Source of the DNA: Topomyia yanbarensis
Taxonomy: Eukaryota; Arthropoda; Insecta; Diptera; Culicidae
Assembly: GCF_030247195.1 (NCBI RefSeq)
Contig: NC_080672.1
Location: 185,822,372-185,886,371 of the forward strand
DNA length: 64,000 bases
Direction: 5' to 3'
Shown here piece by piece: positions 47,308 through 58,456 of the stretch. Every line of letters starts with the position of its first letter. Positions within the stretch are counted from its first letter, which is position 1. The notes beneath the pieces were generated by a model, which saw only the letters and a list, made by a program, of their open reading frames with translations, was not told the DNA's origin and did no database searches. The position numbers and the translations under genes are program-made.

Positions 47308-48477
47308 TTTGAAAATGAGAAAAAGGCAAAAGAAGTTTTGGTCGAATTCATTATAATTCTATTTAAAAATTGAATACTGTTTTATTTAGTTTGATTGCGC
47401 ATATTGTTTACATCAGACACACCCCTTAATTCATTGAGTACGTATTTCACTGCCTTTATAATCCTTTTGGAATCAGTTACAATAATCCTTTATAATCATT
47501 TTATAATAAGTGTATTGCTAGTTAGGACTTTTATATCAGCCGGGCTCTTTTATAATTTGTTATAAAATCATTATCAAAATTCTTCATAATCCATTGTTGC
47601 ATTATGTTTATGTACATGGCCAGATAGATAGTTTTTAACTGGGACGGAACGTGTGGATACGAAAAAACCTAATGTCAATTGTAGCCAGGGGGAGCTGTCA
47701 AATGCAGCCAAAGGGAACCGTCAAATGCAGTCAGGGGGGACTGTCAAATGTAGCCAGTCCATTTAAAATATGTGAGGAAGAAAGAGTGGCTATGCAAGAC
47801 AAGAGATAAAATGAACAGAAAAAAGAAAAAGGAAACATCTATCCACAGGTTCTGTCCCAGGATTTTAATAGAGAACATCAAAATTCGATTTGTTTACATT
47901 TGGCAGTAGGCCTTTTTCAAATGTTTGGCTAGAAATTCCTTGCTTCTTCAATGAATCATGTACAAGAAAAGTAAAAATGTTAAATTTAACGGAACAATAT
48001 ATGATGCCGACATCAATTAAAAAATACAGCTGAGCGACCTTGTTGGGAAAGTGTTAACATTTGGCAGCGAACCAAACCAAGTTTCTCATACTATGATCGA
48101 ATCAACAAAAATTCCAAGATCATGTAAACAATCTCTTTGAACTGTCAAAAAAGTGAGGTTAAACATTACCATGCAACGTTCTCCACCGAGAGGTTCACTT
48201 TAGTTTGTTTACATAACCAATGAACTTTGTACCGCGACTCACCACTTCATTTGCCGCGTTGCCAGGAAGCCAAGCAAAAATATACAAAACAGTGCTGCCC
48301 AAACACATATTTTGAGTCCCACCATTCTTGCAAAGGTGAAAAAAATACTCAACATTCTTGCATTTTTCAAATTTAAAAAAATCATTAAAAAATCACGATA
48401 GCTCTAAAAAGTCTCATTTCAGCGGAAATATTCTTAAAAATGTGTAGTCTTTTGAATAAAAATAAGAAAAAAAGGGG
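47308..48477. other. Intergenic DNA with a short tandem repeat
   Basis: No gene seen. Contains the 23-bp tandem repeat at 47674-47760. Confidence 0.5.
47674..47760 (+). repeat. 23-bp tandem repeat, 3.8 copies
   Basis: Units start GTCAA at 47674, 47697, 47720 and 47743, each with 'tgCAGCCAGGGGGA'-like sequence. Confidence 0.85.
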
Positions 48478-48762
48478 TTAGGTCGGACGAGAAAGGTCTA
48501 TTCTATCTTTGTGTACAATGGTTTCTTTATTTGTTGTGGGATTCTTTATTGTACAATTTGGATTGTGTATTTGGGTTATTATAAATGGATCTAGTTTTTT
48601 TCTGTTTTCATTTGATAAATAAACTTTGTCTACTATTTCTAATGTAATTGGGTTACAATTTATTTCGCTATTTTGTTGCCTTAAAGTTTCAAGGCTAAGT
48701 CTGGTATTGATTACCTTCTTTATATAGGTATCTAATAATTTCCACTCGTTTATCAAATTCAT
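48478..48762 (-). pseudogene. Gypsy-like integrase C-terminal (GPF/Y-type) remnant
   Basis: 94-aa frame with KVYLSNENRKKLDPF, HNPNCTIKNP and ETIVHKDRI, the pattern at the end of Ty3/gypsy (mdg1/412-like) integrases, where this module follows the DDE core. The GPY core between DPF and ITQ is missing. Family assignment from memory of the motif pattern. Confidence 0.6.
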
Positions 48763-48970
48763 TTATAACTTAATAGAAATTTATCTAATAATTTCAGACT
48801 TGCTCGTTTAATAAGTTCATTTATACTTTAGGATTACCTTAAAAGAAGTTTATCTAGTAATTTCAGGCCTGCTGCTGCTTCCTTCTTCTGTTGCTGTCTC
48901 ATTGCGTTGGTTGTGATGCTTGTAGATACTGGCTCCTTCTTCTGTTGCTCTTTGGGTGTCAACTTCACTT

Positions 48971-49165
48971 CTATTTACATGCACTTACTGCGTGTAATGT
49001 TATCTCCCGTGTCGCTGTCGAGCGAACTTGCGTTTTTATATGGGCGTTATAAGCTTTAAAACCGTAGTATGCCACTACGAGGCATACAAGTACTAGGAGG
49101 ATGATTGCAATGTATATTGTTTGTGGCACTATAAACTGGATTCTAACCGCACTGCGCACTTGCAA
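48971..49165 (-). other. Small membrane-segment ORF in the gypsy-like relic
   Basis: 64-aa frame with one strongly hydrophobic stretch (residues about 17-36, IYIAIILLVLVCLVVAYYGF) followed by a basic tail: a single-pass membrane protein if expressed. It sits between the putative 5' LTR and the integrase remnant, an unusual place for an env product. Not recognised. Confidence 0.35.
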
Positions 49166-49199
49166 TTCTTCTTTTAAATTCTTCTCATAGACTGGTTAG

Positions 49200-49394
49200 C
49201 TAGACTGGTCTGTCTATCAAAGTACCATCTCTATCACTTGAAATACATATGTTTTCACAGCTCGCAATTTTCAGTAGCAGTTTGATCACTCGCACTTTGA
49301 AAGTGCGGAGTCCAGGTTGGTGGGAAGTGCCCAATATTAGTTCCTCCTGCGCGAGAGTGTTCACTATGTTGGTCTCGCTTGAGAACCAACCCAT
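49200..49394 (-). other. Small ORF starting MGWFSS in the gypsy-like relic
   Basis: 64-aa frame; MG at the start followed by WFSS could be an N-myristoylation signal, but this is a sequence impression only. No domain recognised. Confidence 0.3.
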
Positions 49395-49555
49395 TTTACT
49401 GCCTTTACTTTGTTCAGCAGTTCATCACTTTAATTTGTTCTGCTCGCTGGTTTCTTCTCTTTCTTCGGACTCCATAGTCTTATATATATACTAACTGGGG
49501 TAGACTGACGCGCAAGCAGGCATCATAGAAGGTCGCGTGAAGCGAGACCCAAACT

Positions 49556-49877
49556 ACAGCAGGCAGCGCAGATTATTTATGCGCGCCGCTTAGTTTTTCC
49601 AAAACAGCGGGATAAGCAAAAGAAAGGTTTCGGGTGTTTATTTATTGTATGGCTGGTCTTTATGGTGCCGACGCTGGGTTTTCCAACAGTAATGTTTAGA
49701 CCCAGTGTCTTTAGCTATTAGATTATGGGTGTAGAATTAATTAAGAATGTTGTTGCTGACTTCTGCTGCCTGTGTGGCATTGGAAAATGCACACGTGCGG
49801 TCAGGATATGACAGTGAAAGTAAAAGGTTGAGTAGTGCTTTGGTTATGTAAGATGGTTGCGTTGCGTATAGCACACT
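49556..49877 (-). repeat. LTR-like repeat flanking the gypsy-like relic
   Basis: Second copy of the repeat at 43437-43762, here on the element-sense 5' side of the small ORFs, consistent with a 5' LTR. No matching copy was found near 48100-48478, so the 3' LTR is missing or deleted. Confidence 0.6.
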
Positions 49878-50329
49878 CATCTTAAAATTTGACCGACATT
49901 ATTTAAGCTGAAATAAATACATATACTGAATTACTATAGAACTCTACTTTCATTCCGATAACTATCCTTGCAACAACTAAGGTTTTATTTTACTGCTGAA
50001 GCCTTCCTTAAAGCATAGATTGCACTTATAGTTTGCTATAAAACTAGAAATGTATACCCGATTCACATATCAATCTAAAATGTCACCAGAATTTTCGACT
50101 CACTCTGTATGTTACTATATTGCCTTCGACTTGGAAACTGAAATAAAACCGTCAAACTGTTGAAATTCCTCGAGATTTTCAATGCTGGTATCAAAAACTG
50201 CAGCGATAACAAATTCTGTTATGATCCAGTTATTCCCAAATTGTGAAGATGATAACATAATATCAAAATAATAACAATGATAACAAAACATGATATCAAT
50301 ATGAAATCATGTTATCCACCTTTGCTAGG
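49878..50329. other. AT-rich DNA, nothing recognised
   Basis: No gene; low-complexity 'gataacaaaa' sequence near 50260-50320. Confidence 0.5.
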
Positions 50330-52436
50330 GATAGGGCACCAGTATGATATTTCCTTAGCTCGGAGAGCGCTTTCACACTCGCTGGGTTTTTAGTATGGTA
50401 TCCTCATAGCTCGCAGGGCGCTCTGAAGCTCTCTAGGACGCTAGTATGGCTCTATAAAGCGATAGAATGATATTCACATAGGTTGCAGACAACATATCAT
50501 GCTAGCGCTCTCAGATTCTCTCGAGCGCCAGCATGATATTCCCATAACTCGTAGGGCACTCCCGAACTCACTAGGGGCTAGTTTGATATTCTCATTCTTC
50601 GTAGGGTGCTCTCGGACTCTCTGGGGTGCTAGTATATTATTCCCATAGCTCGGAGAGCGCTTCCTTGCTCGCTGGGGCGCTAGCATAATATTCTCATAGC
50701 TCGCAGGGCGATCTCAAGCTTTCTAGGACGCTAGTATGATACTAACATAGCTCGCGAGGCGCTTTCAGATTCTCTTGAGCACCAGCATGATATTTCCATA
50801 GATCGCAGGGCTCTCTCAAACTCTCTAGGGCGCTAGTCCGATATTCGTTTAGTTTTCTAGTCCGATATTCGCTTAGTTTTAGCTTAGAGTTCTCTGTAGC
50901 GCTAGCATAATATTCCCATAGTTTACAGGGCACTGTATGGGGAGCTAGTATGGTATTCCTATAGCTCGCAGGGCGCTCTCAGATTCTCTCGAGCACCAGT
51001 ATGATAGTCCCATAGCTCGCAGGGCGCTCCCAAACTCTTTTGGGCGGTAGTCCGATATTCTCATAGTTCGCAGGGCGCTCACAGAGTCTTTGGGGTGTTA
51101 GTCTAATACTCCTATAGTTCTCAGCGCGCTCTCGGATTCTCCAGGGTGCCAGTATCATATTTTCATAGTTCGCATGGCGCTCCCAAACTTTCTAGGGCGC
51201 TAGTCTGATATTCTCTTAGTTTGTAGGACGCTTACAAATTCTCTGAAACGCTAGGATAATATTTCCATAGTTTGCAGGGCACTCTCAGATTCTCTCGTGC
51301 GCCATTACGATATTCCCATAGCTCGCAGAGCACTTTCAAACTCACAAGGACGCTAGTTTGATAGTCTCATAGCTCGCAGGTCACTCTCAAGCTCTCTAGG
51401 GCGCTAGTATGACTCTATGAAGCACTAGTATGATATTCACTTTGCTCGCAGGGCGCTCTCAGATTCTCTCTGGCTACTCTACTTTTTGTTCCTATAGCTC
51501 GCAGGGTAGTCTCAAACTCTTGAGGGCGCTAGTCTGATATTCTCATTGTTCGCTGGGCGCTTTCAGACTCTCTAGGGCGCCAGTATGATATTCCCATAGC
51601 TCGGAGACCGCTTCCACACTCGTTAGGGCGCTAATATGGTATTCTCATAGCTTGCAGGGCGCTAGTATGGTTCTATGGGGCGCTAGAATGATATTCACAT
51701 AGTTCGCAGTCAGCATATCATGCTGGCGTTCTCAGATTCTCTCAAGCGGCAGCATGATATTCCCATAGCTCGTAGGGGACTCTTGAACTCACTAGTGGCT
51801 AGTCTGATATTCTCATTGTTCGTAGGGCGTTTTCAGACTCTCTGGGCCGCTAGTATGATATTTCCATAGCACGGAGAGCGCTTCTCGCTATGGCGCTAGT
51901 ATAATATTCTCATAGCTCGCAGGACGACCTCAAGCTCTCTAGGGCGCTAGTATGACTATGGGGCGCTAGTATAATATTCACATAGCTCGCGAGGCGCTCT
52001 CAGATTCTCTCGACCGCCAGCATGATATTCACATAGCTCGCAGGGTGCACTCAAATTCTCTAGGGAAGTCTTATATTCCCATAGTTTGCAGGGCGCTCTC
52101 TGATTATCTCAGGCACCAGTATGATATTCCTATAGCTCGCAGGGCACTTTAAAATTCACTAGGGCGCTAGTTCGATATTCTCATAGATCATAAGGCACTC
52201 TCAAGCTCGCTAGTGCGCTAGTATGACTCTAAGGGGCGCTAGTATGGTATTCACATAGCTCGCAGGGTGCTCTTAGATTCTCTCGGGGGCGAGCATAATA
52301 TTTCCATACCTCGCAGGATGCTCTCAAACTCTCTAGAATAGTCTGATATTCTCATCTTTTGCAGGGCGCTCTCAGATTTTTTCTGAAGTCAGTATGATGT
52401 TCCCTTAACTCGTCGGGCGCTCCCAAACTCTAGGGA
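50330..52436. repeat. Diverged 51-bp minisatellite, left block
   Basis: About 40 copies of a unit near 51 bp: 'catagctcgcagggcgct', then 'ctcagattctct', then 'agggcgctagtatgatattc'. Copies are strongly diverged with frequent small indels. The same family continues at 62166-62915 beyond the nested LINEs. Confidence 0.92.
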
Positions 52437-52588
52437 CAGTTCGGTTTCTCATCTTGCTCAGTTCAGAAGGTATAAATCGCTCCGCTGCTACAGCAGGCCA
52501 AGTGATTTACCCGTTCGCTGCCGCTTTGTCTATTTGCAAAAGCAAAAATTGATTCCTTCTACCTAGTGTGTGAAACGTGAACAAACAA

Positions 52589-52717
52589 TGAGTGATAATG
52601 CAAAGGAAGAGTGTGTCCCGTTGCGGATAAACTGTGTTGCTGTTAACTTCTCGAAATTTCTGGTAAGACCATCGATTCGTGAAGTGGAGCAGTGAAGGTG
52701 AAGGTGAACATGAAGCT
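52589..52717 (+). pseudogene. Gag-like ORF1, N-terminal fragment
   Basis: The first 35 codons are open (52589-52696, stop TGA), then the homologous frame continues two positions over, showing a small deletion or indel around 52690. It belongs with the frame at 61134-62072. Confidence 0.75.
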
Positions 52718-52730
52718 CAACATAGCAGAA
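52718..52730. other. 13-bp target duplication of the I-like LINE, left copy
   Basis: CAACATAGCAGAA, identical to 61121-61133. Confidence 0.92.
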
Positions 52731-52765
52731 CAGTTTGTGTCGAGTACGTTGTTCGGTTAGACGTG
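52731..52765 (+). promoter_or_regulatory. Internal Pol II promoter: initiator plus DPE
   Basis: The first bases CAGTTTG form an initiator (A at 52732 as +1), and AGACGTG at 52759-52765 lies exactly at +28, the position of the downstream promoter element known from Drosophila jockey and I elements. No TATA box within the element start. Confidence 0.8.
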
Positions 52766-53185
52766 TACGTCTTTCGATCGGTACAAGTATAGTGTTGCAA
52801 ACTGTATATCAGTCGTGAAAAATACCTCCTTCTAGATTGCGAAGTGAAAAGCGTAGTGTGCGAGTGCGTAGTGGGTTAGTTTATAGGAAAAGATTCAACC
52901 AAACCGCTAGTCGGTCGAGAAGAAATCACAAGTGATCTCACGGATCAGTGCAGTGCCAAAGAAGAACGAAAAATATCTAGTGTGTGAAACAAAAGCCCAG
53001 CAGTTGTGCAGTGATCGGTGGCTGTGAGTCGGGTGCGAGGAACAGAGAATTACCTCTCCGCCCGCAGTCTAATTCCCCGCGAAGTGATAACCCCCTTTAG
53101 CACCCACAGAAGGTGTAAGAAGCAAATTTAAGAGGATTTGTCTATTAAAAATTTTGGAAGTGGTTAGTGACACATAACACCGCCC

Positions 53186-54610
53186 ATGGGGGCGACCGAT
53201 CCTCCTCCCGGTGGGGGAGAATCATCGTACCAGAATACCTTCCCACAGTGGGGGGATCAAACAAACGATGCAATAGTCACGCAAATACTATTGCTTAGAG
53301 CGAGAAACACAACACCAACAACAGAAAAAGGTATGGAAAATGTTAATTCTTCTTCAAGCATGACTCCCAACCCTCCTAATCCCGAAAATAAATTGCCCGT
53401 AAATCCCTTCCTTATCAATAAATCGGTTGAGCAGGCCATCGGCGGCACGGCCCGTAATGCTGTTATTGCCACCAAAGAAGCAAGAGGGACATGATATGTG
53501 CTTCGTGTTTCCTCAAAGAAAATCCTCGAGAAACTTTGCGCAATGAAAACACTCATCGATGGAACGCCGATCGGTATAATTACACCCCCCTCTCTGAACA
53601 TTTCGCAAGGAGTAGTGTACGATGTCGACACGAAGGACACCGACAACGAAACAATGCTTAATAATTTGTCCAGCCAGGGTGTTAGCGCAGTCCGAAGAAT
53701 CACTAAACGACATGAAGACCACACCTACAACACTCCTCTTTCAATCCTCACTTTCAATAGCAAAACACCACCGGTATACATTTATTATGGATTAATTCGC
53801 CTGCCAGTCCGACAATATTATCCGTCTCCTTTACAATGCTTTCGCTGTGATAAATACGGGCATTTTCAAAAAAACTGCCACGACGAGCAAATTTGTTTAA
53901 ACTGCTCCAGCGCACACGATATTCTCGAGGGGAAAAAATGCAGTAAACCCAAATATTGCAGAAATTGCGAAGGGGAACACAGTCCAACAGATCGTAAGTG
54001 TTCGGTGCACATTGAGGAAGAAGAAATTGTCCGACTGAAAACCGACCAGCAGCTTACATACAGCGAAGCCAGGGCCGAACTCCGGAACAGAAGAAGACCA
54101 ACCACGTACGCAAATCAAATCACGTCGGACCAAATTGAAAAAGACAACTTAATAAAAGCGCTGAGAGCCGAGGTAACCAAGCTTTCGAAACAAGTGAATG
54201 AGTCGAACACAACAAAAAAGGAGATTGACGCCATGATAATACAATTTGAAGCAGCCAGGACCAAAGATGATGAAATCAAGCGAATGCACAATGAACTGCT
54301 AAGGATCAAAGAAGGGTATCGGACATTAGCTAAAGAACACGCCGCACTGAAAATCGAACTTGAGAATCACAAAAACGCCAGAAATACAAGCCACCACAAA
54401 CAAGGAGGCACTTGGAAACCAACGAAAAAGACTAAATACAGTTCAATTCAAACCAGCGAAGAAAGCATGGAGGAAGAAGATGCATCACCTCATGATAGTA
54501 CGACAGACACGAGAGCCAGAGAATATGCCAGCCACAGTAATGACTTTTTTTTGATCCCGAAACCCACGCACTCCAAAGGAAACTTCAATCCATTAAATGC
54601 CGCCAGATAA
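53186..54610 (+). pseudogene. I-like ORF1 (gag-like, three CCHC knuckles), one in-frame stop
   Basis: One frame broken by a TGA at 53492-53494 (between EARGT and YVLRVSSKK). After the stop: VYDVDTKDT core, ITFKSK-like LTFNSKTPPVYIYYG, then knuckles CFRCDKYGHFQKNC, CLNCSSAH and CRNCEGEH, then a coiled-coil-like E/K-rich segment and a basic C-terminus ending NPLNAAR. It binds element RNA in the particle. A start at 53186 gives MGATDPPPGGGE; the 5' UTR upstream has no better start in frame. Confidence 0.85.
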
Positions 54611-54678
54611 ACTCGCGCACTCGCACAGCGAACGCGATCAATGAGCCAACAATCGACCAACAGTCAGGACCCCAGCCC

Positions 54679-57441
54679 ATGGAGAACACTCGAAGAGGAT
54701 CAAAACACCACTCACCTGAATTAATGGACAGAAAAAATTCAAAAACACATGGTAAGCCAGCAAAAACTGTTCTGAATGTTAACCACTATCAACACCACAT
54801 GAGACCCACTCCACCCAATGAAACACCCACCCATCTGTTCCTTCAGGCATCAAATGTACAGGTTCCTAAAGATTCCGGTGTTGTTAGCACACATATAGCA
54901 ACCTGCCCCATCCACCTCCAAACTTCCCGTCAGCTGCTACCAGGAATCGCAGGCTTCAGCTCACAAAATTTGAATATCGCGGCTATGGCGGAGGGCCAAC
55001 CGCAACCAGGAATCATCCACTCCAGTTCGCAATCTTTAAACAACGCGGCTATGGCAGATGACCAATCACAAGACGTCCCCGCTCACCAAAACTTTGACTT
55101 CATTTCGCAAACTTCGATTAACGCGGCTATGGCAGAAGACCAACCGTTATACGTTTACGAACAAAAAACAACCTACAACCGAGAAGTAAACGCACTGCCC
55201 TTATCAACTATCTCTCGGGGGAGTCGCAGCCCCGTCAGTGCGGACGCTACACCCCAACCGGAACTGACGGACAACCTGTGGCCCCCCTTGAGCAACAATA
55301 CCGAGACGCACAAGGGTTCTTACACCCGTACCTCCACTGGATTGCATTCGGGTGGTCTTTTAGACACACAAAGACGAAACAAATCAAGAGACACAGGGGG
55401 CTCGAACCACGGTCACGCATTTTGCGGGATTCTCCAACACGCCGCGAAAAATCTCTTTGCTGCGGACACGACTGAAAACCGTATGGACGAGACGGCTATG
55501 GCAGAAGACCAACCGAAACCAGGAATGATCCGTTCCAGCTCACAATTTACACATAATGCGGCTATGGCAGAAGGCCAATCGTTATACTTTCCCAAACAAA
55601 AACAAATTTACAACCAAGGAGCAAACGAATTGCTCTTATCATCTACCTCTTGGGGGCGTCGCAGCTCCGTCAGTGCGGACGCCACACCCCAACCGGAACT
55701 GACGGACAACCTGCGCCCCCCCCCCCTCGAGCAACGATACCGAGACGCACAAGGGTTCTTACACCCGTACCTCGACCGGATTGCATTCAGGCAGCCAATG
55801 GGCCACACAAAGACGAAACCAAACAAGAGACATAGGGGCTCTAACCATAATGACGCCTTTTTTCTGGACTCTACAACATATCACAGAAAACCTCTTAACT
55901 GCGAATATGAATGAAAACCTTACGAATGAAGCGGCTATGACAGGTCAACCGCAACCAGGAATCATCCATTCCAGCTCGCAATCATCAAAACACGTGGCAG
56001 AAGACCAATCGCGGTACCCTCCTCCTGATCAAAATCTTGACTCCATTTCGCAAACCTCGATCAACGCGGCTGTGGCAGAAGGCCAACCGCTATACGCTTA
56101 CAAACACACAAAAAACCACAACCAAGGAGCAAACGCACTGCCCTTATCATCTATCTCTCGGGGGAGTGGCAGCCCCGTCAGTGCGAACGCTACACCCCAA
56201 CCGGAACTGACGGACAACCTGTGGCCCCCCTTGAGCAACAATACCGAGACGCACAAGGGTTCTTACACCCGTACCTCCACTGGATTGCATTCGGGTGGTC
56301 TTTTAGACACACAAAGACGAAACAAATCAAGAGACACAGGGGGCTCGAACCACGGTCACGCATTTTGCGGGATTCTCCAACACGCCGCGAAAAATCTCTT
56401 TGCTGCGGACACGACTGAAAACCGTATGGACGAGACGGCTATGGCAGAAGATCAACCGAAACCAGGAATGATCCATTCCAGCTCACAATTTACACATAAT
56501 GCGGCTATGGCAGAAGGCCAATCGTTATACTTTCCCAAACACAAACAAATTTACAACCAAGGAGCAAACGAACTGCTCTTATCATCTACCTCTTGGGGGC
56601 GTCGCAGCCCCGTCAGTGCGGACGCTACACCCCAACCGGAACTGACGGACAACCTGCGCCCCCCCCCCTCGAGCAACGATACCGAGACGCACAAGGGTTC
56701 TTACACCCGTACCTCGACCGGATTGCATTCAGGCAGCCAATGGGCCACACAAAGACGAAACCAAACAAGAGACATAGGGGCTCTAACCATAATGACGCGT
56801 TTTGCTGGACTCTACAACATATCACAGAAAACATCTTAACTGCGAATATGAATGAAAACCTTACAAATGAAGCGGCTATGACAGGTCAACCGCAACCAGG
56901 AATCATCCATTCCAGCTCGCAATCATCAAAACACGTGGCAGAAGACCAATCGCGGTACCCTCCTCCTGATCAAAATCTTGACTCCATTTCGCAAACCTCG
57001 ATCAACGCGGCTGTGGCAGAAGGCCAACCGCTATGCGCTTACAAACACACAAAAAACCACAACCAAGGAGCAAACGCACTGCCCTTATCATCTATCTCTC
57101 GGGGGAGTCGCAGCCCCGTCAGTGCGGACGCTACACCCCAACCGGAACTGACGGACAACCTGTGGCCCCCCTTGAGCAATAATATCGAGACGCACAAGGG
57201 TTCTTACACCCGTATCTCGACCGGATTGCATTCAGGCAGCCAGTTGGCCACCCCACAACAACAGAACACAAGAGACTCAGGGGGCTCTAACCGAGTACAT
57301 TCAGATATGGATATGAATGAAAACTTCTCCAACGAACCGAGTCCTGCAGAAAACCAACCACTACACGATTCGTTGGATGAGACATGTGGCAACCAACCCT
57401 CCAGGTCGTCTAGCATAACTAGTATCGCTGACGAAAAGTAA
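54679..57441 (+). pseudogene. Repeat-rich open region between ORF1 and ORF2 (unrecognised)
   Basis: Three overlapping frames (54679-55914, 55781-56839, 56593-57441) form one coding-like region of about 920 codons. It is rich in S, T, N, Q and P and built from repeats: PQPELTDNL followed by a P-rich run and TETHKG occurs five times (near 55255, 55696, 56199, 56637, 57139). The frame changes coincide with homopolymer runs (11 C at about 55716-55726 against 10 C in the sister copy; a G run near 56777). No domain, signal or membrane segment. The last frame ends in TAA at 57439-57441, and the endonuclease follows in the SAME frame, so this may be an N-terminal extension of ORF2 closed by a nonsense mutation, or a separate middle ORF. 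Function unknown. Confidence 0.6.
55260..57160 (+). repeat. 943-bp tandem duplication within the repeat-rich region
   Basis: 55278 onward matches 56221 onward, and 55650 matches 56593, both at 943 bp offset and nearly identical. Each 943-bp unit is itself a diverged dimer of about 443 and 500 bp; a fifth half-unit lies near 57140. Confidence 0.9.
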
Positions 57442-58396
57442 ACCAGGCGCAAACTAGCCATCCAATGGAACATGAACGGATTAAGCGGCCAATGGAACGA
57501 CTTACAGCTACTAATCACGTCGAACTCACCAATCTGCATGGCGATACAGGAAACACATGTTAGGGCACATCGGGATATCAATCAGTGGGCCGGAACCGAT
57601 TACACATAGCTTCAAAAATCCGGAGAAAACGTGTATCAAACTATCGCGCTAGCAATCCGGAAAGATACACTTCACGCCTTTAAACATCGATAGCAAGCTG
57701 CTACAAATTGCTGCGCGCCTAAATGGACCACTTCCAATCACTATAGCATGTATATACGTCCCTTCAGGAAGAATTTCAGACTTCGGGCAACTTCTCAAAG
57801 ATTTCTTCAGTAAACTCGAGCGGCCATTCCTGGTAATGGGGGATTTCAATTCTCACCACAACGCCTGGGGATCAGCAAACAACGGGTCACGCGGAAATAT
57901 CATTCTCGAAGCAGTTGCCATAGTTCTCAATGACGGATCTACAACATTCATACGTGGAATACATAGAATATGCATCGACATAACAATAGTTTCAGCCGAA
58001 ATCGCAAATAAACTTCGATGGAAGATAGAGAAGGACACGCACGGGAGCGACCATTTTCCAATTACAATCACAGAAAATGATAAACCACCTGTGACAACTA
58101 GGAGACGGAGGTGGAAATTCGGTGAAGCTGACTGGCAAGCATATACTGATTACGTTGAAAGGAACATATGTCCAGAAACAACCCTATCGATGGAACAATT
58201 AGGTGACATTATGGTGGCGGCAGCAATGATAAGTATACCAAAAACTTCGATGAAACCAGGCAAAAAAGCCGTTCACTGGTGGAGTAGCACGGTTAGCGAC
58301 TCCGTCAAAAAGAGAAGAAAGGCCCTGAGAAAACTCAGAAAAACCTCACCAACCGACCCCCACATAGAAGAACGGGCACAAAACTTCCGAAGCTAA
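57442..58396 (+). pseudogene. I-like ORF2 endonuclease region, broken
   Basis: Starts with IQWNMNGLSGQWNDLQLL and IQETH (catalytic-type E) in the frame of the preceding region; stopped by TAG at 57607-57609 and shifted near 57682. From about 57683 the frame reads on through IACIYVPSG, MGDFNSHHNAWGS and HGSDHFPITI to a stop at 58396. All signature residues of an apurinic-like endonuclease are present but split over frames. Two further shifts (near 58395 and 58465) separate it from the RT. Confidence 0.85.
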
Positions 58397-58456
58397 ACGA
58401 ACTAGCTGGGAGAAGTTTCTTGACGGGATCGATAGTAGAACATCAGTACCAGAAAT

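Larger units (their letters stand above)
52437..52730 (+). mobile_element. ORF1-only LINE-like element, 5' part
   Basis: Starts CAGTTCGG directly after the minisatellite. Contains the first ORF1 residues from ATG 52589 (MSDNAKEECVPLRINC, VNFSKFLVRPS) and, after a frame change near 52690, VNMKLNIAE, which is continued across the nested LINE at 61121 as NIAEISGVQFHH. The break point is the 13-bp duplication CAACATAGCAGAA. Confidence 0.8.

Noticed and set aside
48971..49165. Endogenous viral envelope
   Set aside because: Only a 64-aa frame with one hydrophobic segment; no fusion peptide, cleavage site or glycoprotein features visible.
50330..52436. CRISPR-like array
   Set aside because: The 51-bp period has no constant repeat/unique spacer pattern; all parts of the unit are related and diverged, as in a minisatellite of a eukaryotic genome.
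54679..57441. A host gene between two LINE ORFs
   Set aside because: It lies wholly inside the LINE bounded by 13-bp target duplications, and its last frame is continuous with the endonuclease frame.
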